Assembly (NCBI RefSeq): GCF_024518835.1
Contig: NZ_JANIGO010000003.1
Span: forward strand, 186,001-250,000
DNA length: 64,000 nucleotides
From: Limnobacter humi
GTDB lineage: Bacteria > Pseudomonadota > Gammaproteobacteria > Burkholderiales > Burkholderiaceae_B
Direction of reading: 5' to 3'
Shown here: positions 19,656 through 28,706 of the stretch, piece after piece
Numbering within the stretch: the stretch's first letter is position 1
How the letters are laid out: each line of letters opens with the position of its first letter
Position numbers and translations under genes: made by a program
The notes under the pieces: generated by a model
Told to the model about the DNA's origin: nothing
Database searches by the model: none
What the model saw: the letters and a program-made list of their open reading frames with translations, nothing else

Positions 19656-19682
19656 AACACAACAACCATTCGGAGGCATGCG

Positions 19683-20444
19683 GTGAGGTCTGTGGTCGGC
19701 TCAATCCTGTTCTTTCTGTACGTGGTGGTGTACACCCCCATCCACGCCACCTTGTTGCTGCTGCTCAGCCCTGTGCTCAGCATACGCAATCGTTATGTGT
19801 TTGCCTGCTGGTGGAATGCCATCAACATCCACATGTTGAAGTGGCTGTGCGGTATTCAATTCAAGGTTGAAGGCATGGAACACCTGCCCGACACCGGCGC
19901 CATCGTGTTGGCCAAACACCAATCCGCTTGGGAAACCTTCGCCATTCCAGCGCTGCTGCTGCCACGGCACCTCTGCCTCATTTACAAGCGCGAACTGCAA
20001 TACGTACCGTTTTTTGGTTGGGCCCTGTGGGTGCTGCGCATGGTGCCAGTGGACCGCAAAAACGGGGTTGAAGCCTTTGAGTTTGTGAAAAAAATGGCCG
20101 GTGAGCGCATGCGTCAAGGCGCGTGGATGATGTTCTTCCCGGAAGGCACCCGAGTACCCGTGGGCTACAAGCGTCGTTACAAAACCGGCGGGACGCGCCT
20201 AGCCGTGGCCACCAACACGCCGGTGGTGCCCGTTGCGCACGATGCCGGGGAGTACTGGAAACGCAAAGGCTTTTTCAAAAAGGCCGGTACCGTCACCCTG
20301 CGGTTTGGTAAGCCCATTTCACCAGAAGGCCATGATGCCGACAGCCTGATGAAAGCTGTTGAGAGCTGGATTGAAGGTGAGATGCATCAAATATCCCCGC
20401 ATCGCTACACCAGCGCCGACACGCCCTTGGTGGACAAACAGTGA
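19683..20444 (+). CDS. plsC: 1-acyl-sn-glycerol-3-phosphate acyltransferase (PlsC family)
   Basis: A 253-residue membrane-associated acyltransferase that adds the second acyl chain to lysophosphatidic acid. The N-terminus has one or two hydrophobic segments; the PlsC motifs are KHQSAWETF (an H-x4-E form of the usual H-x4-D), MVPVDRKN and FFPEGTRVPVGYKRRYKTGG. Start is GTG 19683, placed 6 bases after a GGAGG ribosome-binding site; an ATG at 19678 is out of frame and reads into a stop two codons later. The order glyQ-glyS-gmhB-plsC is common in Burkholderiales. Confidence 0.93.
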   Translation: MRSVVGSILFFLYVVVYTPIHATLLLLLSPVLSIRNRYVFACWWNAINIHMLKWLCGIQFKVEGMEHLPDTGAIVLAKHQSAWETFAIPALLLPRHLCLIYKRELQYVPFFGWALWVLRMVPVDRKNGVEAFEFVKKMAGERMRQGAWMMFFPEGTRVPVGYKRRYKTGGTRLAVATNTPVVPVAHDAGEYWKRKGFFKKAGTVTLRFGKPISPEGHDADSLMKAVESWIEGEMHQISPHRYTSADTPLVDKQ

Positions 20445-20447
20445 GCG

Positions 20448-21188
20448 ATGTCAGTCAGCAGCACCGACATTGAACAACGCGCGCTGGAGCTGCCCTGGGG
20501 GCTTTGCCACTACAGCCTCAAGCGCAGCAAACGCCGCAGCATCGGTTTCTTGATCACCGATGACGGGCTTCAAATTTCAGCACCCCATCGTGTGGCGTTG
20601 GCTGAAATCGAACGCATCATCGCCAGCAAGTCGACCTGGATCGAAAAGAGCTTGTTGCGTTGGGAAAGCCGCAAACACAACAGCACCAGTCTGGAAACCC
20701 TGCTGGCCAACGGACATGCCATCCCTGTTCGTGGCCTGGCATTCCAGGTGGAACACACCAGCACATCGCGGCCCATGCTCAACCCGTGGACGCAGCACAT
20801 CACACTGCCAGGCAGCGTCCGTCATTCACCGCCGGCACAACTCAAATCGCTGGAAAAAGTATTGAAAACCCACGCCAAAGAGGTGTTCACCCACATGGCG
20901 CAAACCCTGGCCCAGCGCATGGAATTGCCCGCTTTTCAAATTCGCCTGTCCAGCCCGAATGCACGCTGGGGCTCGTGCAACAGCCGCGGCGAAGTCCGCT
21001 TGAATTGGCGGCTGGTACACTACCCCTTGCCGATGATTGAATATGTCATTGCACATGAGCTGGCTCATCTCAAGGAGATGAATCACAGCCCCCGTTTTTG
21101 GGCGATTGTTGAACAATTGATGCCCAACTACCGAGAGCCCCACAAGGCGCTTTCACAACTGAGTCCATCTGAGGTACCCCGACTATGA
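20448..21188 (+). CDS. YgjP/SprT-like zinc metallopeptidase (M48/DUF45 family)
   Basis: A 246-residue protein of the YgjP family. The zinc-binding motif [16 protein letters not shown] lies near the C-terminus and contains HExxH in the form HELAH plus a downstream His; the preceding [17 protein letters not shown] is the other family block. It has no signal peptide, so it should be cytoplasmic. Physiological substrates of this family are not well defined. It starts 3 bp after the plsC stop and overlaps gloA by 4 bp (ATGA), so it is translationally coupled. Confidence 0.88.
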   Translation: MSVSSTDIEQRALELPWGLCHYSLKRSKRRSIGFLITDDGLQISAPHRVALAEIERIIASKSTWIEKSLLRWESRKHNSTSLETLLANGHAIPVRGLAFQVEHTSTSRPMLNPWTQHITLPGSVRHSPPAQLKSLEKVLKTHAKEVFTHMAQTLAQRMELPAFQIRLSSPNARWGSCNSRGEVRLNWRLVHYPLPMIEYVIAHELAHLKEMNHSPRFWAIVEQLMPNYREPHKALSQLSPSEVPRL

Positions 21189-21574
21189 GAATTCTTCACA
21201 CCATGCTCCGCGTTGGCAATTTGCAGCGCTCTGTTGACTTTTACACCCAGGTGATGGGCATGCATGTACTGCGCACCACCGATCGACCAGACCAAGGCTA
21301 TTCGCTGACATTTCTCAGTTATGGCCCTGAGTCCGAGCAGGCCGCACTGGAGTTGACCTACAACTACGGCGTGGACAGTTACGAAATGGGCGGTGCTTAC
21401 GGCCACATCGCCATTGAGGTGGAAGACGCCTACAAGCAGTGCGATGCCATCACGGCGGCAGGCGGAAAAGTAACGCGCCCAGCAGGCCCAGTCAAAGGCG
21501 GCAGCACCATCATCGCGTTTGTCGAAGACCCGGACGGCTACAAAATCGAGCTGATTCAACGCGGCACATTGTAA
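21185..21574 (+). CDS. gloA: Lactoylglutathione lyase (glyoxalase I)
   Basis: A 129-residue glyoxalase I that isomerises the methylglyoxal-glutathione hemithioacetal to S-lactoylglutathione. It shows the family start [19 protein letters not shown], the metal-ligand segments LELTYNYG (Glu) and [10 protein letters not shown] (His), and the C-terminal [14 protein letters not shown] (Glu). Length is standard. It is the last gene of the glyQ-to-gloA run, with an ATGA overlap with the ygjP-like gene. Confidence 0.96.
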   Translation: MRILHTMLRVGNLQRSVDFYTQVMGMHVLRTTDRPDQGYSLTFLSYGPESEQAALELTYNYGVDSYEMGGAYGHIAIEVEDAYKQCDAITAAGGKVTRPAGPVKGGSTIIAFVEDPDGYKIELIQRGTL

Positions 21575-21615
21575 GTGCACAATAGGACTGGACGCTCCGT
21601 TCTGGGGCATCCAGC

Positions 21616-21645
21616 CTCAAGCCCGGCGAGGCTTGAGCGCCCATT
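21616..21645 (+). terminator. Possible weak terminator after gloA
   Basis: An 8-bp perfect stem, CTCAAGCC at 21616-21623 and GGCTTGAG at 21630-21637 with a 6-nt loop, 42 bp past the gloA stop. The tail (CGCCCATTTT) is only weakly T-rich, so it may be inefficient. A perfect TTGACA box at 21646-21651 follows, but no matching -10 box stands out at the right spacing. Confidence 0.4.
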
Positions 21646-21760
21646 TTGACACTCAAAAGTCAAGTAAAAAATTTTCTTTTTTTTGCCCGATCAGGGTCGA
21701 ATTTCCACCCCACCCTCGCTAAAATGGGCTGCTCGAAAATTGCTCAAATTTTGTGCAATC

Positions 21761-22813
21761 GTGCAACTCGCCCAATTCACACTTCCAAACAATCTGTTTC
21801 TCGCGCCCATGGCAGGCGTGACAGATCGGCCTTTCCGTCAGTTGTGCAAACAACTGGGTGCAGGCCATGCTGTGTCTGAAATGGCTGCGAGCAACCCGCA
21901 ATTGTGGAAAACTGACAAGAGCACCCGACGCCTGAATCACCACGGTGAAACCAAACCAGTGGCTGTGCAAATTGCAGGTGCTGACCCCGAGATGATGGCG
22001 CATGCAGCGGCATACAACATTGAACGGGGCGCGCAAATCATCGACATCAACATGGGCTGCCCCGCCAAAAAAGTGTGCGCGGTGGCGGCAGGCTCTGCCT
22101 TGCTTCAAAACGAAGCTTTGGTTGAGAAAATTCTGCGTGCGGTGCACACCGTGTGTACCGAACGCGGTGTTCCCCTCACCCTCAAATACCGAACGGGCTG
22201 GAGCCCAGAACACCGCAATGCGATCACCATTGCGCAGATGGCCGAGTCCATTGGTGTGTCTCTGCTGACATTGCATGGCCGCACCCGCGCCTGTGGATAC
22301 ACCGGCGACGCGGAATACGACACCATTCGGGCAGTTAAACAATCGGTGCGCATTCCGGTGATTGCAAATGGCGACATCACCAGCCCCGAGAAGGCGCGGT
22401 TTGTGCTGGACCACACCGGTGCCGATGGCCTCATGATTGGCCGGGCAGCCCAAGGCAATCCCTGGATATTCCGTGAAGTGCTGCACTACCTGCGCACCGG
22501 TGCGCATTTGCCACCACCCACACTGGAAGAAGCCCACACCGTGATGCTTCACCACCTGCAGGACCACCACCATTTTTATGGTGAAAAAACAGGCTTGTTG
22601 ACCGCACGCAAGCACCTGCAATGGTATCTTTGCGGCCCAGCCGGCAAAAACCACCCCGTCATCGACCAATTGATGGTCGCGCCAACCACCGAGGCGCAGG
22701 TGCGCATCGTGGATGAGTTTTTCATGTCCTGGAGAAACACGGGCGCTTTGTACTTTGCGCCCAGTGATTCAGACCTTTCCAACGAACCAACACACACAAG
22801 ATTGGCAGCATGA
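21761..22813 (+). CDS. dusB: tRNA-dihydrouridine synthase DusB
   Basis: A 350-residue FMN-dependent enzyme that reduces uridine in the tRNA D-loop. Motifs are NNLFLAPMAGVTDRPFR at the N-terminus, INMGCPAKKVC with the catalytic cysteine, LTLHGRTRACGYTG, IPVIANGDITSPEKA and MIGRAAQGNPWIF for FMN binding. The frame is open upstream to 21683; I prefer GTG 21761 because the peptide VQLAQFTLPNNLFLAPMAG then aligns with the usual short DusB N-terminus. The start is not certain. It overlaps fis by 4 bp, the classic dusB-fis operon of proteobacteria. Confidence 0.92.
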   Translation: MQLAQFTLPNNLFLAPMAGVTDRPFRQLCKQLGAGHAVSEMAASNPQLWKTDKSTRRLNHHGETKPVAVQIAGADPEMMAHAAAYNIERGAQIIDINMGCPAKKVCAVAAGSALLQNEALVEKILRAVHTVCTERGVPLTLKYRTGWSPEHRNAITIAQMAESIGVSLLTLHGRTRACGYTGDAEYDTIRAVKQSVRIPVIANGDITSPEKARFVLDHTGADGLMIGRAAQGNPWIFREVLHYLRTGAHLPPPTLEEAHTVMLHHLQDHHHFYGEKTGLLTARKHLQWYLCGPAGKNHPVIDQLMVAPTTEAQVRIVDEFFMSWRNTGALYFAPSDSDLSNEPTHTRLAA

Positions 22814-23064
22814 GCATCAACGATCGCAACTCGGCCCCAGTGACCATCTCCGACTGTATCCGGAGCAACCTGGACAAATTTTTCGATGACCTGGAAGGCG
22901 AAAGCGCCAACGCAGTGTATGACATGGTGCTGTCTGCCGTCGAACGTCCAATGCTCGAAGTGGTCATGGAAAAAGCCAACATGAACCAGACCATCGCCAG
23001 CCAAATGCTGGGCATTAACCGGAACACCTTGCGCAAAAAACTGCAACAGCACGGTCTCATCTAA
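22810..23064 (+). CDS. fis: Fis-family DNA-binding protein
   Basis: An 84-residue nucleoid-associated protein/recombination factor of the Fis family. The C-terminal helix-turn-helix reads [26 protein letters not shown], a strong match to Fis; the N-terminal part forms the dimerisation helices. It begins inside the last codon of dusB (ATGA overlap). It is somewhat shorter than E. coli Fis (98 residues), as is usual for betaproteobacterial forms. Confidence 0.95.
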   Translation: MSINDRNSAPVTISDCIRSNLDKFFDDLEGESANAVYDMVLSAVERPMLEVVMEKANMNQTIASQMLGINRNTLRKKLQQHGLI

Positions 23065-23104
23065 TTTTTTTAATGTTTCACACTGCTTCGGCAGCTTCAC
23101 TGTC

Positions 23105-24697
23105 ATGACTACACACAACACCATCAAACGCGCGCTGCTGAGCGTGTCCGACAAAACCGGCATTCTCGAACTGGCCAAAGCGCTGGCAGAGCGGGGCGTT
23201 GAAATTCTGTCCACGGGCGGCACCGCCAAACTGCTGGCCGAAAAAGGTGTGGCCGTGAAAGAAGTGAGCAGCCACACCGGTTTCCCGGAAATCATGGATG
23301 GCCGAGTCAAAACCCTGCATCCAAAAATCCATGGTGGCATTTTGGCTCGCCGTGACCTCCAAACACACCTGGACGCGATGGAGCAACACGGCATCGGTCC
23401 CATCGATCTCGTGGCCGTCAACCTGTACCCGTTCGACCAAGCCACCGCAGCCGAACATGTGAAACTGGAAGATGCGATTGAGAACATCGACATCGGCGGC
23501 CCCGCCATGGTGCGCGCCTCCGCCAAAAACTACGCCAGCGTGACCATCCTGGTGGACCCCACCGACTACAGCAAGGTCATCGACGAACTGAAAGCCAATG
23601 ACGGCGCCACCACCCTGAAAACACGCAGTGCACTGGCCGCCAAAGCCTATGCGCACACATCGCGTTACGATGGCGCCATTGCTGCTTTCCTCACCAGCCT
23701 GCAAGGCACCAATGGCGACCTGAACGACGTGCCTGCACGCATTGAATACCCCGAAGTGATGTCGATGCAGTTCCACAAAGTGCAAGACATGCGGTACGGC
23801 GAAAACCCCCACCAAACCGCTGCTTTCTACCGCGAAGCCAAGGCACCGGTGGGCTCGCTGTCCAACTACCGTCAGTTGCAGGGCAAAGAATTGTCCTTCA
23901 ACAACATTGCGGATTCCGACGCCGCCTGGGAATGCGTGAAAACCTTCGAAGCCCCCGCTTGCGTCATCATCAAACACGCCAACCCCTGCGGCGTGGCAGT
24001 GGCCGAGAACACGCTGCAAGCCTATGCCAAAGCCTTCAAAACCGACCCCACCTCGGCCTTTGGTGGCATCATCGCCTTCAACCGGGCTGTGGACCAGGCC
24101 ACGGCTGAGGCCGTGTCCAAGCAATTTGTAGAGGTGCTGATTGCACCGTCTTTCGACGATGGCGCACGCGCCGTGTTTGCAGCCAAGCAGAATGTTCGCC
24201 TGTTGGAGATTCCGCTGGACGCCGGCAACCACCGCTTTGATTACAAACGCGTGGGTGGCGGTTTGCTGGTGCAAACCCCCGACATTCACAATGTGCAGCA
24301 AAGTGACATCCGAGTGGCCTCCAAGCGTCAACCCACTGAGCAGCAGTGGGCAGACCTGATGTTCGCCTGGCGTTGTGCCAAGTTTGTAAAAAGCAACGCA
24401 ATTGTTTTCTGCAAAGATGGCATGACCATGGGTGTGGGTGCTGGCCAGATGAGCCGCGTGGACTCTGCGCGCATCGCCTCCATCAAAGCGCAAAACGCAG
24501 GCCTGACGCTGGCCGACTCGGCCGTTGCATCGGATGCCTTCTTCCCCTTCCGCGATGGACTGGATGTGGTGGTCGACGCAGGCGCCAGCTGTGTGATTCA
24601 GCCCGGCGGCTCCATGCGCGACGACGAGGTGATAGCCGCCGCCGACGAGCGCAACATCGTGATGGTGCTGACCGGCATTCGTCACTTCCGTCACTGA
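23105..24697 (+). CDS. purH: PurH, bifunctional AICAR formyltransferase / IMP cyclohydrolase
   Basis: A 530-residue bifunctional enzyme catalysing the last two steps of IMP synthesis. The N-terminal IMP cyclohydrolase (1 to about 200) has [27 protein letters not shown] and [15 protein letters not shown]; the C-terminal AICAR transformylase has [37 protein letters not shown], and ends [18 protein letters not shown] with [16 protein letters not shown]. It follows fis by 40 bp and leads into ruvC 24 bp later, so it may share a transcript with both. Confidence 0.97.
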   Translation: MTTHNTIKRALLSVSDKTGILELAKALAERGVEILSTGGTAKLLAEKGVAVKEVSSHTGFPEIMDGRVKTLHPKIHGGILARRDLQTHLDAMEQHGIGPIDLVAVNLYPFDQATAAEHVKLEDAIENIDIGGPAMVRASAKNYASVTILVDPTDYSKVIDELKANDGATTLKTRSALAAKAYAHTSRYDGAIAAFLTSLQGTNGDLNDVPARIEYPEVMSMQFHKVQDMRYGENPHQTAAFYREAKAPVGSLSNYRQLQGKELSFNNIADSDAAWECVKTFEAPACVIIKHANPCGVAVAENTLQAYAKAFKTDPTSAFGGIIAFNRAVDQATAEAVSKQFVEVLIAPSFDDGARAVFAAKQNVRLLEIPLDAGNHRFDYKRVGGGLLVQTPDIHNVQQSDIRVASKRQPTEQQWADLMFAWRCAKFVKSNAIVFCKDGMTMGVGAGQMSRVDSARIASIKAQNAGLTLADSAVASDAFFPFRDGLDVVVDAGASCVIQPGGSMRDDEVIAAADERNIVMVLTGIRHFRH

Positions 24698-24721
24698 ATC
24701 TGCGCTGCCTCATCAACGACC

Positions 24722-25273
24722 ATGCGCATTCTTGGCATCGACCCGGGTTTGCGCATCACAGGTTACGGCGTGGTCGATGTGGTCGATGGTCAGCAAACCT
24801 ATGTGGCCAGTGGTGTCATCCGAACCGATTCGGATGCACCGTTGGCTGACCGCCTTCACACCTTATTCAAAGGCCTGTCCGAGCTGGCCGCGATGTACAA
24901 ACCCCAAGTGGCTGTCGTCGAAATTGTGTTTGTCAACGTGAACCCGCAATCCACCTTGTTGTTGGGGCAGGCACGGGGGGCGGTGCTCACGGCACTCACC
25001 CACGCGGGCTTGAGCGTGATGGAATACACCGCCTTGCAAATTAAGCAAGCCATTGTTGGGCAAGGCAAGGCCAACAAAGAACAAGTCCAGGAAATGGTCA
25101 AGCGCCTGCTCAAACTGCCCGCTGCGCCGTCCGCCGATGCAGCCGACGCACTGGCTGCCGCGCTCACCCACGCCCAAAGCAGCAAAATGATCAACGCCAT
25201 GGGCCAAGCCAGCCAGTTGCCGGCAGGCGCCTTGCGAACACGCACCCGCAAGGGGCGCACCAGTTGGCGATAA
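24722..25273 (+). CDS. ruvC: RuvC, Holliday junction resolvase
   Basis: A 183-residue RNase-H-fold endonuclease that cuts Holliday junctions with RuvAB. Acidic active-site residues are seen in [14 protein letters not shown] (Asp), [23 protein letters not shown] (Glu), and [15 protein letters not shown] (two Asp). A basic C-terminal tail [12 protein letters not shown] extends beyond the core. The gene is between purH and ruvA in the same direction, with 74 bp before ruvA where a separate, LexA-type promoter is likely. Confidence 0.97.
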   Translation: MRILGIDPGLRITGYGVVDVVDGQQTYVASGVIRTDSDAPLADRLHTLFKGLSELAAMYKPQVAVVEIVFVNVNPQSTLLLGQARGAVLTALTHAGLSVMEYTALQIKQAIVGQGKANKEQVQEMVKRLLKLPAAPSADAADALAAALTHAQSSKMINAMGQASQLPAGALRTRTRKGRTSWR

Positions 25274-25290
25274 ACACCAACGCACCACTC

Positions 25291-25318
25291 TTGTAACTGT
25301 GGTTTTGTCCAGTATACT
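25291..25318 (+). promoter_or_regulatory. Predicted sigma-70 promoter of ruvAB with an embedded LexA box
   Basis: TTGTAA at 25291-25296 and TATACT at 25313-25318 with a 16-nt spacer form a plausible -35/-10 pair, 30 bp before the ruvA start. Inside the spacer lies CTGTGGTTTTGTCCAG (25297-25312), which fits the CTG-N10-CAG LexA box of E. coli and betaproteobacteria; with flanking bases 13 of 20 positions match TACTGTATATATATACAGTA. LexA bound here would cover the promoter directly. Known biology: ruvAB belongs to the SOS regulon in E. coli. Confidence 0.65.
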
Positions 25319-25347
25319 GGCAACCAACAACTGCTCGGAGAACTGCA

Positions 25348-25950
25348 ATGATTGGACGCCTGAAAGGCACCCTGGCTGAGAAAAATGCGCCCTGGATTGT
25401 GCTGGATGTGCAAGGCGTTGGCTATGAATTGCAAGTGCCCATGAGCACCTTCTTCAACCTGCCCGAGTTGAACGCTCCCTGCACGCTGAATACCCACCTG
25501 GTGGTTCGCGAGGACGCGCACAGCCTCTATGGCTTTGCCTCGGCTGATGAAAAAACCCTGTTCAAAACATTGATCAAGGTGTCTGGCATCGGCCCACGCA
25601 CGGCGCTGGCCATTCTCTCCTCCATTTCCACCCAGGAATTTTTGCTGGCTGTTCAAAGCCAGGAAACGGCGCGTCTGGTAAAAATTCCGGGTATCGGCAA
25701 AAAAACAGCCGAGCGTTTGCTGCTGGAACTCAAAGGGCAGATTGGCACCTTAGGCCCAGCCATGGGCGTCAGCATGTCGGCCATCGGCCATGCACCGGTC
25801 ACTGGCAGCGCGCAGGATGAAATCATTGCCGCGCTGTGTGCACTGGGTTACTCGGACAAAGAGGCCGCCACGGCCTGCAAAGGCTTGCCTGAGGGCACCG
25901 GGGTGACTGAAGGCCTGAAACTGGCCTTGCGCAACTTGTCCAAAGGTTGA
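25348..25950 (+). CDS. ruvA: RuvA, Holliday junction branch migration DNA-binding subunit
   Basis: A 200-residue protein that binds four-way junctions and loads RuvB. N-terminal OB domain [28 protein letters not shown], then the tandem helix-hairpin-helix region with [14 protein letters not shown] and [19 protein letters not shown], and the C-terminal RuvB-binding domain [28 protein letters not shown] ribosome-binding site lies at 25336-25339. ruvB follows 58 bp later. Confidence 0.97.
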   Translation: MIGRLKGTLAEKNAPWIVLDVQGVGYELQVPMSTFFNLPELNAPCTLNTHLVVREDAHSLYGFASADEKTLFKTLIKVSGIGPRTALAILSSISTQEFLLAVQSQETARLVKIPGIGKKTAERLLLELKGQIGTLGPAMGVSMSAIGHAPVTGSAQDEIIAALCALGYSDKEAATACKGLPEGTGVTEGLKLALRNLSKG

Positions 25951-26008
25951 GCAGCATGCCACTGGTTTACACTGCTGATGTTGCCACCCCAGCCCCCACG
26001 ACGCATCC

Positions 26009-27073
26009 ATGATCGAGCCGGACCGCCTCATCAACCCCGCCAAAACCACCTCAACTGAAGAGGCGTTTGAGCGCGCGCTGCGCCCCAAACACCTGGACGA
26101 GTATGTCGGTCAGCAAAAAATCCGCGATCAGCTAGACATCTTCATTGCCGCTGCGCGCTCACGCAAAGAAGCCCTCGACCACGTGCTGCTGTTCGGTCCA
26201 CCCGGCTTGGGCAAAACCACACTGGCCCACATTCTGGCCCGTGAAATGGGTGTGAATTTGAAGCAGACTTCTGGCCCCGTGCTGGAACGTCCCGGCGATC
26301 TGGCTGCCCTGTTGACCAACCTCGAAGCCAACGATGTGTTGTTCATTGATGAAATTCATCGTCTGTCGCCCGTGGTGGAGGAAATTTTGTATCCCGCGCT
26401 GGAGGACTACCAGATCGATATCATGATCGGTGAAGGCCCGGGTGCACGCAGTGTAAAGCTCGATTTGCAACCCTTCACGCTGGTGGGCGCCACCACCCGC
26501 GCTGGCATGCTCACCAATCCACTGCGTGACCGCTTTGGCATTGTCTCCCGCCTGGAGTTTTATACCCCCGACGAACTGGCGCGCATCGTGGCGCGCAGTG
26601 CGGGCTTGCTCAACATGCCCTTCGATGAGGCGGGCTGCCTGGAAATTGCGCGACGTTCACGCGGTACGCCCCGCATTGCCAACCGGCTGCTGCGCCGTGT
26701 TCGGGACTATGCTCAAGTAAAGGCCCAGGGAGTGATCACAGCCACGGTGGCCGATGCCGCACTCGGCATGCTGGACGTGGACAAAATTGGCCTGGATCCC
26801 ATGGACCGACGGCTTCTGGAGGCCATCATCCACCGGTTCAACGGAGGCCCAGTGGGTTTGGACAATGTGGCCGCTGCAATTGGCGAAGAACGTGACACGA
26901 TTGAAGATGTGCTCGAGCCCTATCTGATTCAACAAGGCTATATCCAGCGTACGCCACGCGGCCGTATTGCCACGCTCAACACCTACCAGCATTTTGGCCT
27001 GGTGGCCCCAAGCCATCTGTCGCAAGGCCTGCTCAACCCTGGTCAGGCTGCTCAAGGTGATTTGAACATCTGA
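26009..27073 (+). CDS. ruvB: RuvB, Holliday junction branch migration ATPase
   Basis: A 354-residue AAA+ motor that drives branch migration with RuvA. It has the start [38 protein letters not shown], Walker [19 protein letters not shown], Walker [14 protein letters not shown], sensor [12 protein letters not shown], the arginine-finger segment [14 protein letters not shown], and the C-terminal winged helix with [18 protein letters not shown]. Cotranscribed with ruvA. Confidence 0.98.
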   Translation: MIEPDRLINPAKTTSTEEAFERALRPKHLDEYVGQQKIRDQLDIFIAAARSRKEALDHVLLFGPPGLGKTTLAHILAREMGVNLKQTSGPVLERPGDLAALLTNLEANDVLFIDEIHRLSPVVEEILYPALEDYQIDIMIGEGPGARSVKLDLQPFTLVGATTRAGMLTNPLRDRFGIVSRLEFYTPDELARIVARSAGLLNMPFDEAGCLEIARRSRGTPRIANRLLRRVRDYAQVKAQGVITATVADAALGMLDVDKIGLDPMDRRLLEAIIHRFNGGPVGLDNVAAAIGEERDTIEDVLEPYLIQQGYIQRTPRGRIATLNTYQHFGLVAPSHLSQGLLNPGQAAQGDLNI

Positions 27074-27140
27074 TTTGACCTGCAAGGTCATCGTCTTCAG
27101 TTTTTAGTGGTGGCACACTGACAAAAACAGGAGATGCCCC

Positions 27141-27965
27141 ATGTCCTTGCACACCCAACCTTCGCCTCTGAAACATTTGCGGCAACACCAACGAATCAGC
27201 CAAGCGGAGTTGGCCCATCGGGTGGGTGTGTCACAACGCCACCTCAGTTGCATCGAAACTGCCAAGGCACACCCCAGCCGGGAAATGCTCACCGCAATAC
27301 TGGATGCACTTCAGCTACCCATGGGTGAACGCAACCAATGCCTGGTGCATTTCGGGTATGCGCCAGCCCATCCCCATCGGCCACTGCACGACAAAGTCAT
27401 GGCGCCAGTTCGGCAAGTGATTGAGCTCCTGTTGAGCAAACACGCCCCTTACCCGGCGATTGTTCTTGATGCAGACTGGAACCTGGTTCAATTCAACGGA
27501 GGTGTTTTAAAACTCCTTGAACTGCTGGACATTCCTGTCGATGCGCTGCAAGGGCAGCCCAACCTCTTGGGCTGGATGATCGGGTCCGATGGTTTGCTGT
27601 CACACATCATCAACATCGACGAAGTCATGCCCTACCTCGTCAGGCGTCTTCAATCCGAAGCGGCCCATTTGCCCCATCTACGGCCGCTGTTGGCCAGCGT
27701 TCCACGCCCATGGCAAACCCAAGCCCGCTCAATGCCACCCATCGATACACCAGTGCTGGTCACCCGTTTCCGATCACGTACAGGCGATGAGCTTGCATTC
27801 ATGACCACCATCACCACCTTTGGAACACCGATTGACATCACAGTGGAATCGATCCGTGTCGAACTGCTGTACCCCGTCAATGAAGCGGCCCAGTTGGCGT
27901 TTCAAACCGACAATATCCACCCGAACACCACGCGAACCACCAACATCGGGAGGCTCACGCCATGA
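27141..27965 (+). CDS. XRE-family transcriptional regulator with MmyB-like C-terminal domain
   Basis: A 274-residue protein. An N-terminal helix-turn-helix of the XRE/Cro type (about residues 10-65: QAELAHRVGVSQRHLSCIE) is followed by a C-terminal domain with ILDADWNLVQFNGG and LGWMIGSDGL, resembling the MmyB-like ligand-binding (PAS-like) domain common in such regulators. It has a good CAGGAGAT ribosome-binding site. It overlaps the next gene by 4 bp (ATGA), so regulator and the two small membrane proteins downstream form one operon that it may regulate. Confidence 0.85.
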   Translation: MSLHTQPSPLKHLRQHQRISQAELAHRVGVSQRHLSCIETAKAHPSREMLTAILDALQLPMGERNQCLVHFGYAPAHPHRPLHDKVMAPVRQVIELLLSKHAPYPAIVLDADWNLVQFNGGVLKLLELLDIPVDALQGQPNLLGWMIGSDGLLSHIINIDEVMPYLVRRLQSEAAHLPHLRPLLASVPRPWQTQARSMPPIDTPVLVTRFRSRTGDELAFMTTITTFGTPIDITVESIRVELLYPVNEAAQLAFQTDNIHPNTTRTTNIGRLTP

Positions 27966-28339
27966 GCTCGACTATTTCTGCCATCTGCATCACCTTGTTG
28001 GGCCTCATTCACCTGTTACCAAGTTCCGGGGTGTTGGGCCCTGAACGTCTCAGTCGCCTCTACGGCATTCCGATTGACGAGCCCAACCTGGAAATCCTGA
28101 TGCGACATCGCGCAGCGCTGTTTGCCGTGCTGGGGCTCTTTCTAATCGGTGCAGCCTGGCACCCTGATTGGCAAACCCTGGCTTACTGGGCAGCAGGAAT
28201 CAGCGTGTTGTCATTTGTGGCGATTGCTCACCATGTTGGTCACATGAATCCAGCCATGCACCGCGTCATGACTGTGGACTGGTTGGCCGTGCTCATACTC
28301 ATCATCGGGTTTTTGGCCCATGTTGTTTCTCAACCTTGA
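27962..28339 (+). CDS. Small four-helix membrane protein, function unknown
   Basis: A 125-residue hydrophobic protein with about four membrane segments (6-25, 55-75, 80-98, 105-123). The block LSRLYGIPIDEPNLEILMRHRAALF recalls a family of small membrane proteins sometimes mis-annotated as phosphopantetheine adenylyltransferase; it has no nucleotide-binding HxGH motif, so that activity is not supported. It overlaps the XRE gene by 4 bp and is followed 12 bp later by another small membrane protein. Confidence 0.75.
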   Translation: MSSTISAICITLLGLIHLLPSSGVLGPERLSRLYGIPIDEPNLEILMRHRAALFAVLGLFLIGAAWHPDWQTLAYWAAGISVLSFVAIAHHVGHMNPAMHRVMTVDWLAVLILIIGFLAHVVSQP

Positions 28340-28351
28340 CAGGAGATTTGC

Positions 28352-28702
28352 ATGAAAGCATTCAAGGCGTTTCTGGTGATTGAACTGCTAATCCTCAGCG
28401 GATACACGGTGCTGGTGATTCAAAACCAAGGATTGAACCTCATACCCCATGTCATCGACAACGTGCTTGCGGTCAGCTGGTCCGGCCAATTCAACCTGGA
28501 TTTCATGATCCTCTTGACGATCGCTGGGCTGTGGGTTTCATGGCGACACGGGCACAGCCCGTTGGGCATGGCGCTCGGTCTGTTGGTGACCACAGGCGGC
28601 TCCATGGTGCTGTGTCCATACCTGCTGATCGCTGCGGGCAAAGCCAAGGGAAACCTGTCAACCTTGTTCATGGGGCAACAGCAATCCTGTCCCCCTTACT
28701 GA
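28352..28702 (+). CDS. Small membrane protein, DUF2834-like
   Basis: A 116-residue protein with about three membrane segments (5-22, 48-66, 73-95). The layout, with a loop VIDNVLAVSWSGQFNLDFMIL and a GLWVSWRHG motif, resembles DUF2834-type small membrane proteins, but I am not certain of the family. It starts behind an ACAGGAGAT ribosome-binding site like that of the XRE gene. It is the last gene of the three-gene unit and is convergent with the fucosyltransferase-like gene, 4 bp from its stop. Confidence 0.65.
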   Translation: MKAFKAFLVIELLILSGYTVLVIQNQGLNLIPHVIDNVLAVSWSGQFNLDFMILLTIAGLWVSWRHGHSPLGMALGLLVTTGGSMVLCPYLLIAAGKAKGNLSTLFMGQQQSCPPY

Positions 28703-28706
28703 GGCA

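Noticed and set aside
19678-19686. ATG at 19678 as start of plsC
   Set aside because: It is out of frame and meets a stop two codons later; GTG 19683 fits the frame and spacing to GGAGG.
21646-21674. Perfect TTGACA box before dusB
   Set aside because: No -10 box of useful quality lies 16-18 nt downstream, so I did not call a promoter.
23080-23105. Small UUCG hairpin (CTGC TTCG GCAG) between fis and purH
   Set aside because: The stem is only 4 bp with no T run, too weak for a terminator call.
23078-24694. 538-codon minus-strand frame opposite purH
   Set aside because: It is His/Gly/Val-rich mirror sequence of a strongly supported purH gene; no start signal.
27962-28339. Phosphopantetheine adenylyltransferase
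   Set aside because: The protein resembles sequences carrying that label, but it has no nucleotidyltransferase HxGH motif and consists of membrane helices.
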